Below, one piece after another: positions 1 through 10,200 of a DNA stretch of 49,112 bases. Origin of the DNA: Deltaproteobacteria bacterium. GTDB lineage: Bacteria; Desulfobacterota; Binatia; UBA1149; CAITLU01. Position 1 is the stretch's first letter, and each line of letters begins with the position of its first letter. Below the pieces are notes generated by a model. It was not told the origin of the DNA. It saw only the letters and a program-made list of their open reading frames with translations, and did not search any database. The translations under genes were made by a program, and so were the position numbers. The stretch covers positions 1 through 49,112 of the forward strand of contig JACRCR010000229.1 in NCBI GenBank assembly GCA_016218925.1, read 5' to 3'.

Positions 1-1
1 A

Positions 2-3000
2 GAGATCTCCCGCGACGAGGAGAGCGGAGTCGATTGCTGGGTGCGAGAAGACGAGCGCACCATCGCGATTCAGTGCAAGCATCGATCTGGCAGGACATGG
101 TCGATCGGTAGCCTCCAGGAGGTCCTCGCCTATGCACGGGCCCGGCTCGAGAAGGAAGACGGTAGGCATGCGGCGGTCTTCCGCTTTGTCAGCGATACAC
201 GCGCCCTGAAATTGGAACTGTTGCTACGAGAGGCCCGCCAGGCGAATGACGCGGGCGAGTGGGCCAAGCGGACGCCTCAACCGGAACGGAACAGTATTCT
301 GCGCGGGTTCAGACTGAATCCCAACCGCGCTGGCGAGTTGGAGTTAGCCTGGCGGCTGTGCCGGCGCTTCGAGACCGTCGTCGTCGATCGAAGGCACATT
401 AGGGAAGAGATTCACTTGCTGTGTAGCCTGCTGACTTCGGGGCACGATCCGGAGTCGCTCGAGCAACACCTTTGCGCCGTCGCCGAGAAACAGGTTGGGC
501 GGAAGGTTTCGGGAACGGAATTGCGGCGACAATTGCTCGCGGCAGGCGTCGAGCTTCGCCCCGAAATCGATCGACGCAACGTTGCTCTTCGACTCCAGGA
601 ACTGCGCGATGACTTTGCGGACGCGGTTCGCGGGGCCGCCGCTGTACTTGCCCTCGAGACCATCCCGCAAGAAGAAATCGAACGCGTAGTTCTGGCGTGC
701 GAGGAAGCCGCCCCTGCTTCAACGATTGTGGTGCACGGCCCGCCCGGATGCGGGAAGAGCAACATCCTCGCGCAGGCGCTCACCCGCATTCGCGTCCCGA
801 TTTTGGCGATTCGCGCCGATCGGGATGACCCGGCCCTACTTGGAGGAGGCACGAATCCCGTTGCCGCGTTCCGGGCGTTCTGCGGAAACGGCCCGGGGCT
901 GGTGCTGATCGACCAACTCGATCAACTGCGAATCGGCGGTAGCCAGGTGCAGGCCCGTATGGAGAGGATCCGTGCCTGGATACGAAATGCCCTTGGCTGC
1001 GACCTCTCAGTACTCGTCGGCTGCAGAAGCGTCGACGCGCAGCGCGATACTCAATTGGCGCACTTACTCTCGCCGGGCGAGGACCTCCGGGGGCCAGCCC
1101 GGCACGCGGTGTCGCGTTCGAACCCGGGAGCTGCTGTCCCGTCAACGCACTTCATCCGCGTGGAAGAACTCGGGGACGCAGTCGTCGTCTCTGCGCTCGC
1201 GAGCCGTGGGATCGCCGCTGCCGACCTCGGCCCGCGTTTGCGCCGGCTGTTGGCGCGACCCCTTGCGCTGGCCTTGTTCCTCAGCCTCCGCGAAGAAATC
1301 GCCGAGGCCTCGGCGTGTGCGAACATCATCAAGCTCATGGACTTGTGGTGGGCGCATGTTCGTTCTCCTTGGGACGCGCAGGCCGAAGATGTTCTGGAGA
1401 GACTCTGCGCTTTCATGGAAGAGCGTGGAGAACTCTCGTGCCCCGAATCCGTCCTTCTTCACGCCGACGTGGTCGCATCTCTTACCGGCGCCGGAGTGCT
1501 GCAGCGCGACACCGCACGCAAGGGACACCTCCGTCCCTTTCACCAGGTCCTCACCGACACCAGGATCGCGATCAAGTGGGGAGGGCACGCCACTGCGGAG
1601 ACTCTCTGCACCGGCCTGGGAGGTTTCGCCGCCCAAGGCATCGTTCAAGCCCGACGTCTGCGCCTGGCCGTTCCACTGCTCGTCGAGCGCCCCGAAGTGG
1701 TACACGAACTCTTCGAAGGGTCGCGGTTGCGACCGCTCATGAAGCGGGCGCTGCTGGTGGGTTTGTCGGATCTCGAGGATCCGACTGCCGAAATCGTCGA
1801 CGTCGTGAAGAAGTGGTCGGCAGATCCGGCGCTTGCTCCGGTGATCTTCGAGTGGGTCGCGCACGGACATGCTCGCTGGGTGGCGCTGCTTCGCGATGAG
1901 ATCGACGAGGCATGGGAGCACGATCCCGATCTGAGGGCCGCGCTCCTGCGACTGCTGGTCTCTGTCGACGATGGAGCACCGGGTGAGGTCGACGTGCACC
2001 TCGCGCGCTGGTCGGCTGCTGACCCGCACGTACTCGTCCAGGCTGGCCCGTGCTTCCGCGCGGATCCGGGGTCCGACTCGGACGCACGCTTCGAGAAGCG
2101 GCTGCGTTTCGAGGCGCACGCGCGGCTGAGCTATCGCGACGTGGACTGGGATGCGCTGATGACGACGCACCCCGATCGCGCCGCCCGATTGTTCGCCTGG
2201 CGATTGCGCAGCTGTCCGCTTCCTTTGCTGAGGGACGGCGATCCTTCGTGGCAAAGCGGCCTCCCGACCAGAGCGGCCCCGAGCGTCGGAGACCCTTCTC
2301 TCGGCGTCTCTCTCTGGCGCGAGTTGGCGCAGTGGTGGACCCAGTTCGGCGGCATCGAACTGTACGAGATCCGGGTTGGAGATTCGGACGAGGAAGATGC
2401 CGGCGAGGCGGGCGTCCTCGTGGGATGCGTTGAAGTAGTCGCGTCCGCTCTCGCGGTCTCGGTGGCGCGGGGGACAATCGTGTGGGAGGAACTGTTGCCG
2501 CAGCTTCCCGGCCCACTGCGCGATCTGGACGGTTGGTTGCTGCTTTGTGTCGCGGCTCACCTGCCGGAAGACACGGCGTGTTCCGTCGCGGACCTCATCG
2601 CCGCTTGGTTCATGGCCGACCCTCGTTGGGCGAATCTCGAGACCGGTCACCGATGGCGCTCCTACGACTTGCGACTGCCGGGGCGAGCGTTGGAACGGCT
2701 CGGCGGCACGGTCTCGGATCAGGCTTTCCGCCGGCTCACGGAGTTCCTGATCGACTTTCCCGACGAATGGACCGTCGAGGACGAACAATCCCGCGGATTG
2801 AGAGCGAATCGTCGAGGCCGCACCGCACTCGCCCTGCTTCCGCATCTACCGGAAGACCGCTTGAGTGAGCGAGCGAAGCGCGTCCTCAATGAGTTCCGTC
2901 GCAAGTTCGGTGAGCGCGAGAATGACCAACGTGACGCCGGCATCTGTTCCGGATGGGTACATTCGACGTTTCCGGATGAAGTCGTCGACGGGTGGCGCCC

Positions 3001-4438
3001 GGAGCAATGGATCGAGCGCCTGCTTACGGCACCCCAGGAAGGCCGGATCCGCTTCACACCCGGAGAGATTCGAGAGTACTCGGTGTCATCCCTCTCGCGC
3101 CAACTGCAGGACCGCGCGCAACGGCGCCCGCAGCGGTATCTGGCGGTCGCGCGTGCATTCGACGACGCGGTGCCGGCGGAAGCGCGAGCCGCTATCCTGT
3201 CGGCGCTCGGGAACACGCGCCCGCCGGACGGACTCGCTGTGGCTGAGGCCGAGTGGGAACCGCTCGAGCACGCTGAGGTCGCCGAACTGCTGCAACGAGA
3301 CGCCTTCCTCGGTGAACCCCGCTGTGCAAGGAACATCGGATGGACGGTGCTCGCCCGTGCGGAGCACGGCTGGTCTGACGCTGTCCTTGAACGCCTGAAG
3401 GCGATCGCAACTCGTGAAGCCGGTGCGCACGACCGAGCGATGTGGGACGAGCGACATCCGGATGGCTACGCCTCCTATCGCTTGAACGACGATGCTTGTG
3501 TAGCCATCGAAGCCCTCGCCGCGGTCGCGCGACGCCATGCCGAACGGAGACCGGACTTGCTCGAGGCCGCCGCAGCGCTCGCCGATCACCAGGACGTCGG
3601 GCGCCGCGCCTCTTCCGCTTTACTGGCGATGGCATGCGAATCCGCGGCCCCCGACCGCGCGCACGAGATCCTGCTCGCGGCTTGCTCCAACGCTTCGGTC
3701 GCGGCCGAGCTCGATGTCGCACGCGCGCTTTTCCACGTGGCGACCTCCACCGATGCTTCCGAGGATTGTCGGGCGGGGGCCTGCACCCGACTCCTGGCGC
3801 TGGCAGAAGACACGAGGCGACGGGTGCTGCTTCTAGCCGGAGATGCGGCGTTCGCGTTGCGCACCAACGCTGCCATCGACGAGCAACGGTTCGAAGAAAC
3901 GCTCGGTAGTAACTTCGTCGTGCGACAAGGGGTCGCCCGCACGTTGTCGCGGCGGCTGCACGATCCCGGCCTGGAGCCCCAACAGCGAGACTGGACGCAA
4001 GCGTTGGCGCTTCGCTTTGCTGACGAAGGTGGTCCAGCAGGTGACGAAATCGCAAACGCTTTCCTTCTAGACCCGATCGACCACCTTCTCGAAGACGTCA
4101 GCTTCATGCAGCGCTTGCTGAAAACAAAGTCGGTCCGAGACTCGATCGAACCGATCGTCGCGGCGTGCGACCGGCGCAATCATCTTATCCCGGTCAAGGA
4201 TCAGGTCCTCGAGATGGCGCAAGGCGTCGCGCGCGGTGAACTCCCCTGGGAAACGTCCGGAACGACATGGGAGTCGGCCGGAAGCGTTGCTGCGCTGGTC
4301 TCGCGGCTTGTCGAGGAGGCCGAGGCAACTGGACAAAACTCCATCCGAGAGAAGGCACTGGACGCCTGGGATCTGCTGCTCGTCCAGCGCGGCGGACGAG
4401 AGATGCGCACCGGCCTCACCGAGCTGCTTGCCGAGTAG
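2..4438 (+). CDS. Avs-like STAND NTPase with N-terminal Cap4/PD-(D/E)xK-type nuclease (5' end outside window)
   Basis: The frame is open to the left edge, so the true start is outside the window; a GTG at 41 is the first start codon inside it. Residues are numbered from that GTG. The first visible residues carry Asp (GVDCW, just before position 1) followed by IQCKHR (10-15), a D-x(n)-QxK pattern like Cap4/DUF4297 restriction-type nucleases. A P-loop GPPGCGKS lies at 233-240 and a Walker B strand LVLIDQLDQL at 287-296, with a sensor-like LVGCRS at 335-340. The last ~1000 residues look all-helical and probably form a repeat sensor. Nuclease, STAND NTPase and long helical C-terminus is the architecture of antiviral Avs proteins, which oligomerise on phage proteins and cut DNA. 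Function here is inferred. No partner gene follows; the downstream 885 bases hold only relics. Confidence 0.72.
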   Translation, partial: EISRDEESGVDCWVREDERTIAIQCKHRSGRTWSIGSLQEVLAYARARLEKEDGRHAAVFRFVSDTRALKLELLLREARQANDAGEWAKRTPQPERNSILRGFRLNPNRAGELELAWRLCRRFETVVVDRRHIREEIHLLCSLLTSGHDPESLEQHLCAVAEKQVGRKVSGTELRRQLLAAGVELRPEIDRRNVALRLQELRDDFADAVRGAAAVLALETIPQEEIERVVLACEEAAPASTIVVHGPPGCGKSNILAQALTRIRVPILAIRADRDDPALLGGGTNPVAAFRAFCGNGPGLVLIDQLDQLRIGGSQVQARMERIRAWIRNALGCDLSVLVGCRSVDAQRDTQLAHLLSPGEDLRGPARHAVSRSNPGAAVPSTHFIRVEELGDAVVVSALASRGIAAADLGPRLRRLLARPLALALFLSLREEIAEASACANIIKLMDLWWAHVRSPWDAQAEDVLERLCAFMEERGELSCPESVLLHADVVASLTGAGVLQRDTARKGHLRPFHQVLTDTRIAIKWGGHATAETLCTGLGGFAAQGIVQARRLRLAVPLLVERPEVVHELFEGSRLRPLMKRALLVGLSDLEDPTAEIVDVVKKWSADPALAPVIFEWVAHGHARWVALLRDEIDEAWEHDPDLRAALLRLLVSVDDGAPGEVDVHLARWSAADPHVLVQAGPCFRADPGSDSDARFEKRLRFEAHARLSYRDVDWDALMTTHPDRAARLFAWRLRSCPLPLLRDGDPSWQSGLPTRAAPSVGDPSLGVSLWRELAQWWTQFGGIELYEIRVGDSDEEDAGEAGVLVGCVEVVASALAVSVARGTIVWEELLPQLPGPLRDLDGWLLLCVAAHLPEDTACSVADLIAAWFMADPRWANLETGHRWRSYDLRLPGRALERLGGTVSDQAFRRLTEFLIDFPDEWTVEDEQSRGLRANRRGRTALALLPHLPEDRLSERAKRVLNEFRRKFGERENDQRDAGICSGWVHSTFPDEVVDGWRPEQWIERLLTAPQEGRIRFTPGEIREYSVSSLSRQLQDRAQRRPQRYLAVARAFDDAVPAEARAAILSALGNTRPPDGLAVAEAEWEPLEHAEVAELLQRDAFLGEPRCARNIGWTVLARAEHGWSDAVLERLKAIATREAGAHDRAMWDERHPDGYASYRLNDDACVAIEALAAVARRHAERRPDLLEAAAALADHQDVGRRASSALLAMACESAAPDRAHEILLAACSNASVAAELDVARALFHVATSTDASEDCRAGACTRLLALAEDTRRRVLLLAGDAAFALRTNAAIDEQRFEETLGSNFVVRQGVARTLSRRLHDPGLEPQQRDWTQALALRFADEGGPAGDEIANAFLLDPIDHLLEDVSFMQRLLKTKSVRDSIEPIVAACDRRNHLIPVKDQVLEMAQGVARGELPWETSGTTWESAGSVAALVSRLVEEAEATGQNSIREKALDAWDLLLVQRGGREMRTGLTELLAE

Positions 4439-4540
4439 CGAACTCGTCCGACCGACCACGCGACGGCGAGCACCGGCAATGACCGTTGCTCCGGCACTCT
4501 CGTTGCGCCGTCTGGCCCGTAACCTGTCGCCCGCCACCCC

Positions 4541-4578
4541 ATCCGCTCGATGATGCTGGCGTTGGCCATGCCGCCGCG
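4541..4578 (-). pseudogene. Relic of a thiolase 3' end
   Basis: Read on the minus strand, this stretch encodes GGMANASIIERMG, the end of a thiolase. Positions 4543-4577 match 13731-13765, the 3' end of the intact thiolase gene in this window, at 34 of 35 bases. The stop codon of the intact copy (TAG) reads TGG here. The similarity stops abruptly on the right, where the pstB relic begins on the other strand. It is a short fossil of a duplicated or lost thiolase gene, not a functional gene. Confidence 0.6.
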
Positions 4579-4593
4579 CAACTCGAACCCGCG

Positions 4594-4980
4594 CTGCACT
4601 CGGTGCAACTGCGGGAGGCCCGCAAGGATCGCCTCGGCGCGCGCGCCACCCTCCTCCAGCTCGTGCAGCAGCAAAAGCTCTGGACCGCGCGGCTGCTGCC
4701 GCTCAAACCGTCGGTCATCCTGATGGACGAGCCGTGTTCGGCACCCGACCCCGACGCCTCCGACGCGTCGAGGAGCTGATGCCCATTCTGGCCGGCGCCT
4801 ACACCATCGTCGTGGTCACGCACAACATGGCCCAGGCGCGCCGCATCGGCGACGAGTGCGCCTTCATGCTGCTCGGCGACATCGTCGAACACCGCCGCAC
4901 CGAAGACACCTTCATCGCGCCCCACGACACAAGCGCCGCCGGCTACCGGACCGCCGACCGCGGGGCGATCAGCCGAGGGC
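4594..4980 (+). pseudogene. pstB: Degenerate, frameshifted phosphate ABC transporter ATPase (PstB) C-terminal half
   Basis: The frame through 4666 reads QQQKLWTAR, then LKPSVILMDEPCSAPDP, matching the signature region and Walker B of PstB (typically GGQQQR.C.AR and DEPCSALDP). At about 4765 homology jumps to another frame, which continues RVEELM, YTIVVVTHNMAQARR, AFMLLGDIVEH and TEDTFIAP, the H-loop and C-terminal region of PstB. The N-terminal half with the Walker A motif is absent, and the signature LSGG has decayed. At least one frameshift is therefore needed. No pstA, pstC, pstS or phoU is nearby, so this is an isolated remnant, probably left by deletion or recombination together with the adjacent thiolase relic. 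The rest of the gap to 5323 shows nothing I can recognise. Confidence 0.8.
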
Positions 4981-5323
4981 GTCCACTTCCATTCGCGCGT
5001 GATCGATGGCGTCTGCACGTTGCCTCCCGAAAATTCCGGCGTGTGGTTCTACGCGTTACCGACACCGAGGGGATGATGCGTTTTACCTATGATCCGCCCG
5101 GATTTGACATACGAGAGCTTCTCGGAGCCTGATCGGTGTCGCAGTAGGGAGGGCTGTCGCTCATCTCATCCGCACGTCCGGCCGTGGCCGTCCGGTCACG
5201 CCTTTCGATCTGTCAGCGAACGACCGCAGGGCCTCGAGGGGGCCGCTGTTTCGCCGATCTCGGCGTGTACAGGGCTCGGATCGACGTATCGTTGCCCGCG
5301 GCTCTACCAGAAGGAGAAGTAGG

Positions 5324-6913
5324 ATGCGTCTACAAGTTCGACGAAAACGAAGTCGCGGAATGAGAGTCCCGCTCATCGAGGTTTCCGCAGCCTGTCTCGT
5401 CTCGGCGATGATGCTTCAGGTGCTGTCGGCGGGCGAGGCTTCCGCAGATTCCTGGACCTACAAAGCACCGATGCCCACGCCACGCATCGCTCCGGTGAGC
5501 GGGGTCGTTGACGGAAAAATCTACGTGATCGGAGGAGGCACGTCTTCCCTCTCGAACGCCGTCGAAGAATACGGTCCGGCTACCGACTCGTGGGCGCCGA
5601 GAGCCCCGATGCCGACAGCCCGCTCGTCGGCCACGATCGGTGTGACCGACGGAAAACTTTACGTCATCGGCGGCTACAACCATTCCGACAGCATGAACAC
5701 GAACGAAGAGTACGACCCGGCCACCGACACCTGGACCGCAAGACGGCCGATGCCCTCCTATCGGAGGCACGCCTGCACAGGAGTCGTCGACGGGAAGCTC
5801 TACGTCATCGGCGGGTTCCGCAATTCGGGATTCACCAGTGCGGTCGATGTCTACGATCCGGCCGCGGACGACTGGACGAGCGCTGCGCCCATGATCCCTG
5901 CGCGAGCCGGAGCCGCATGCGGCGTGGTCGATGGAAAGATCTACGTGGCCGGAGGTGAGAACTACTCCACCAGCCCTTCGAGCGCCGTTCAAGTGTTCGA
6001 CCCGGGTACGAACTCATGGTCCAACGCTGCGTCCATGCCGGCGTCGAAACTCTGGCCGACCGGCGCCAGCGTGAACGGCAGGGTTTACACGATCGGGGGA
6101 TGGAATCATGTGACGGCCTCGGATGCCGTCGATGAATACGACCCCGCTACCAACGCGTGGACTTCGAAGGCGCCGCTGCTGACCGAGCGCTTTCAGGCGG
6201 CAAGCAGCGTCCTGAACGGAAGAATCTACGTCTTCGGCGGTAGGCGCGACGGCACGGGTAACGCGCTGAATACGGTCGAAGAGTATTCTCCTGACTCGCT
6301 CGACTCCGATGGCGATGGAGTTCCGGATGATCAAGACGAGTGCGAGGGCGGCGACGACAATATCGACTCCGACGGGGACCTCGTGGCCGATTTCTGTGAC
6401 GGGTGCCCGAACGACGCCGAGAACGACGCGGACGGCGACGGGCTGTGCGAATCCGACGACAACTGCCCGTGGGTTGCGAACGCGAATCAGAACGACCTCG
6501 ACCTCGACGGCGACGGGGACGCTTGTGACCCGGACATCGACGGCGACGGTGTGGAAAACGTCGATGACAACTGCCTCTTCGACGCGAACCCGAGCCAAGA
6601 CGATTTCGACGCGGACGGCGCAGGGGACATCTGCGACAGCGACATCGACGGCGATGGCGTTCTCGACGCTGTCGATGCGTGCGTCCCCACCCCGGTCGGG
6701 GAAGCGGTCGACCTCGCCGGATGTTCGATCGCGGAGATCTGCCCTTGCGAGCAGCCTAGGAGCGGCAACGGCTGGAAGAATCACGGAGCATACGTCACGT
6801 GCGTGGCGCACGTGCTTGGGGACTTCGTCGAGTCCGGACTGATCAGCCGCGCCGAGAAGGGCGCGATCGTCTCTGCCGCCGCCCGATCCACCTGCGGGCA
6901 AGAAAAGCACTAG
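5324..6913 (+). CDS. Secreted Kelch-repeat protein with thrombospondin type 3 repeats and cysteine-rich C-terminal domain
   Basis: The start has an AAGGAG ribosome site at 5311-5316, seven bases upstream; an ATG at 5360 is the alternative. A signal peptide (about residues 14-41) ends near GEASA. Six Kelch blades follow (about 43-331), each with DGK-[IL]-Y-V-[IA]-GG and a downstream YDPATDTW-like turn, so one six-bladed propeller is expected. Residues ~335-465 are Asp-rich thrombospondin-3 repeats (DSDGDGVPD, DIDGDGV, DNC) that normally bind calcium and brace extracellular proteins. The last ~55 residues hold ICPCEQP, W-K-NHGAYVTCV and a final AARSTCG, a compact cysteine domain probably stabilised by disulfides. 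The role is likely surface or extracellular binding; the ligand is unknown. Convergent with the cysteine-rich protein downstream. Confidence 0.8.
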   Translation: MRLQVRRKRSRGMRVPLIEVSAACLVSAMMLQVLSAGEASADSWTYKAPMPTPRIAPVSGVVDGKIYVIGGGTSSLSNAVEEYGPATDSWAPRAPMPTARSSATIGVTDGKLYVIGGYNHSDSMNTNEEYDPATDTWTARRPMPSYRRHACTGVVDGKLYVIGGFRNSGFTSAVDVYDPAADDWTSAAPMIPARAGAACGVVDGKIYVAGGENYSTSPSSAVQVFDPGTNSWSNAASMPASKLWPTGASVNGRVYTIGGWNHVTASDAVDEYDPATNAWTSKAPLLTERFQAASSVLNGRIYVFGGRRDGTGNALNTVEEYSPDSLDSDGDGVPDDQDECEGGDDNIDSDGDLVADFCDGCPNDAENDADGDGLCESDDNCPWVANANQNDLDLDGDGDACDPDIDGDGVENVDDNCLFDANPSQDDFDADGAGDICDSDIDGDGVLDAVDACVPTPVGEAVDLAGCSIAEICPCEQPRSGNGWKNHGAYVTCVAHVLGDFVESGLISRAEKGAIVSAAARSTCGQEKH

Positions 6914-6976
6914 CCGGCCGCAGGTTCACTGGATGTCTTCAGATGGCGAGCACGTCCCGGGTTCCCGCCTGGGCGC

Positions 6977-7067
6977 GCTCGCCATCGATAGGCGCTGCCT
7001 CGGCCCTGCTCCAGGAGCCTGTGGCTCGTCAAGATTCCGTCGGCCTCAAGAAGCTCGCCATCGATAG
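6977..7067. repeat. 15-bp direct repeat in the intergenic gap 6914-7245
   Basis: The 15-mer GCTCGCCATCGATAG occurs at 6977-6991 and again at 7053-7067, same strand, 76 bases apart. Nothing coding is recognisable in the 332-base gap between the two convergent secreted-protein genes apart from this repeat and the hairpin at 7153-7186. Function unknown; chance is possible. Confidence 0.4.
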
Positions 7068-7152
7068 CGAAACAAGACGAGTACCCGAAGGCTCATCGCT
7101 CTACCTTCCGCCCTTGGTTCGTGTCGGAGTGATGGATCTTGTGTCAGCCACG

Positions 7153-7186
7153 GACCCGCCCCAGGGCTCAGGCCCCGGGGCGGGTC
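7153..7186. terminator. Strong GC hairpin between convergent genes, probable bidirectional terminator
   Basis: A 10-bp perfect stem (7153-7162 with 7177-7186) continues after one mismatch into a 4-bp stem (7164-7167 with 7172-7175) and closes with a TCAG tetraloop. It lies 59 bases beyond the stop of the leftward cysteine-rich gene and about 240 beyond the rightward Kelch gene. No T-tract follows on either strand, so it is an atypical intrinsic terminator or a 3'-end-stabilising hairpin. Confidence 0.6.
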
Positions 7187-7245
7187 GATGATTCCACCGG
7201 CTTTTCTGTTGCTACTGCTCGCCGGCAGCCGACAAGCGCCGCCGG

Positions 7246-10200
7246 CTACGGTAGTACGGAAAAGTTCGGCACCAGGACACCGTGTTCGCGCAGGCGGCCG
7301 GGACCCGGCATGCCGGCGGTGCTATTGACCGCACTGCTCGAACTGGCCGCGATGCAGAAGACGGCGACCGATTTGGTCTGGGTCGGGCCGCCCTGACCGT
7401 TGAGCGTATCGCCGCCCTCGGCGTGGCCGCTGTCGACGAAGCAGCCACGAACGGTCGCCACGCAGGTGCCCGCACCGACGTAGTCGTCTTCGTTGCCGAC
7501 GACGTTGTCGACGCCTCCCTCACAGCCGTTGGTGGTGCCTTCGTAGACCGGCAGGCAAGGCCGAAATTCGTGGCCCTTGCCGTTGCAGTTGTAGAGCGGT
7601 GGACCGGCCGCGCAGACGCCCTCTTCGGGGTCGGTCACGTCGCAGGTGCCGCCGGGGCACGCGTAGGCGACACCGCAGCCGAGGCCGTCGTTGACGCCGC
7701 CGTTGCATACGCCCTTTGCCTCGCACAGAGGCGTGCAGATGCCGCCCGGGCAGGCATCGACGCAAGCGCCGCCGGTGCAGTCGGCGCCGCTGGTACACGC
7801 CAGGTCGTCGTTGACGCCGCCGTCACAGATCTTCGGATTGGCCGAACATGTGCCGCCGCCCGAGCAGTCGGCATCCTCGTCGCACATGGCGCCGGCTTCC
7901 GGACCGCCGACACAGGTGGTGTAGTTGCCACCGCAGCCCCTGCCGTAGTTCACGCCCGTCGCGGTGCACGCCGGAGCGCAGCGGTTGGGCTGGCTGCGGG
8001 TGCTGCCGCCGCCGAGCACGCAGTAGCAGCCGTTGACGTTCTCGAATCCCGGCGTGTCGCAGGTGCCCGGGTCCTCCAGTTCGATCGCTTCGCTGGTCAG
8101 CGGTGTGTAACTGATGTGCAGACCTGCACCGCTGATGTTCTGGCCTTCTGGCGACGGGCAATCTATCGAGGTCGTTCCGAACTGCGTGGCGGCTTCGATG
8201 CGGCACTCACGGCCTTCGTTGGTACCGCCGGCGCACACCAGCGCGAGCTGACACGTCTGGCCGACGCACTCGGGCGAATTGGCGCCGCTACAGGTCCCGT
8301 TGCCGGCGCAATCGTCGTCGAAACGGCAACCCACCCCCAGGCACTTCGAACCCGGACAGTCCCCGTCGTCTACGCAGGCAATCCCCTTGTTTTCGCCGCC
8401 GCGGCACTCGGTGGCGGGACCGGTGCAGGTTCCTTCGCAGATCTCGCCGACCTTGGAACTCGGCCCTGTGCAGAAGCCGCCGCAGATCGGACACGGCCGC
8501 GACGCACTCTGCGAGAGATAATTGACGACCTTCTCGTCGAAATTTACCGCGTGCTCGCCGGTCACGATGTTGCGCGTGCCAGTGACATCGGTGTTGTACT
8601 TCACGATGTCACACACTGAGCTACCCTGCGCCGACAGCGGCAGAGGCGCACCGTTATTCAGCACGTTGCAGCGCGCGGTCTCCTTGTCGCAGCGTCCCCT
8701 GCAGATATCCGGTGCGGCACAATCGCTCTGCCTCTCGCAGAGACCTGTCACGTCGCCGGCGGGATTGAAGCACTGCGAGCCGCAGCCCGACTCGTCCGTG
8801 CAATAGACGCCCGCGTTGGTCGAGTTCTCGTCGCAGACCTGGCAGTCCGTGTCGCTCTGGATGCCGTTGTTGTTGCCGTGCGCGTCGCAGGTGGTTCCGT
8901 CGTACGGGGCGTAAGTGCAACGCGGTCCCATCGCACCGTAGACGTCGCAGATCGGATCGGTGGTGGTCCCGACGCAGGTCGCCTCCTGACCGAGCCCGCC
9001 GAACGCGCTGCAGTTGCAGCTCCCGGCAACTATGTCGGAGACAAAGCCGGCGCCGTCGCTCAACCGCTGGTTGTGCGAGGCGCCGCTCCAGCCGATGTCG
9101 AAGTCGGAGGTGGAACCGGTGGTGTACGACTGCAGGCGCGGGGTTGTCGAGCAGGTGCACTGATAGACGTCGCCGGGCGGCAGGCAGTTGCCGGGGCATT
9201 CGCCGTCGTCGGTGCCGTCGCACTCTTCGCCCATGCGGAAGAACTGGCTCGGGATCTGGTTGACCAGGTTGTCGCCGCAACGCGGTGAAGTGGTTGTCGG
9301 GTAGGCCGCGTTGATCAGGCTGATGTCGACGTAGTCGCGGTCCTCGAGGTATTCGATCGAGTAGGCCGACTCGTTCAGGACGTCGTCGAGGCAGGCCTTG
9401 GCAGCCGCCACGTCGGCGACGCCACCCACGCCAGCGCCGCACAGGTCGAGTTCGAGAATCGTCGCCGCGGTGCACTTCTTGTCGATCGTATCCTCGAGCT
9501 TGGCAATTTCCTTTGCCAGACTCTCGGAGGCCTTCGCGTCCACAGTCGCGCAGTCGTTGGCCAGGATCGTCGCAGGGTCCGATCCGAGTTGGGTGCTGCG
9601 GCATTTGGAGACCGCTCCGGCCATCTTGCCTGCGGACTTAGGCAGCGCCTTGGCGATCGCCGCCACGCACTTGGCCGCCTCCACGCTGATGCCCGTTGTG
9701 TCATCTACGCTGCCGTAGACGAGTTCGATGACGCGGTCGGCGTTGGTTCTTGCGAGTCCGGCCATACAGGCGCCGAAACCGGCGCCGTCCTCGAGCCTGC
9801 CGCCGAGCACAGCCTCACAGTAGGACCCCGGAAAGCCCATGCTCGCCGCACTGAAGGGCAGGCCTTTCGCACCCGCAGTACAGTTCTCGGGGAGCGCTCC
9901 GTTGGGAGGGCAGAAGAGGTTGTCGATGCAATCCGCGCCCGAGACACTACAGGTGCTCTTGCACTTGGAGGTGACGCTCTTGGCGATCGCTGCCGCCGAC
10001 TTGTCGATGGCGGCCACTGTGTCGGCGTCGGTCTCGCAGTTCGTGCCGGTGGGCAGCTTGCCGGAGATTGCGCCGTCGCGGCACTTGGCTCTGGCTTTGG
10101 CGACCGCCGCCTGGTGCTTGCTGGTCGCTTTGGCGAGCGCGTCGAAGCACTTGACTTCCAACTTGGTGTTCAAGGCGGCGCCGTGTGACGTCGACGCCGT

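Noticed and set aside
1142-2845. Long minus-strand open frame opposite the Avs-like gene
   Set aside because: High GC keeps antisense frames open; the translation is Arg/Pro-rich without recognisable motifs and the plus-strand gene explains the stretch.
4734-5132. Stand-alone gene of 132 residues in the relic region
   Set aside because: Only its first part is pstB homology, continuing from a different frame upstream; the remainder is unrelated, so it is part of a pseudogene.
7282-8619. Plus-strand open frame of 445 residues across the cysteine-rich gene
   Set aside because: Mirror of the minus-strand gene; Ala/Val-rich, no ribosome site, no family motifs.
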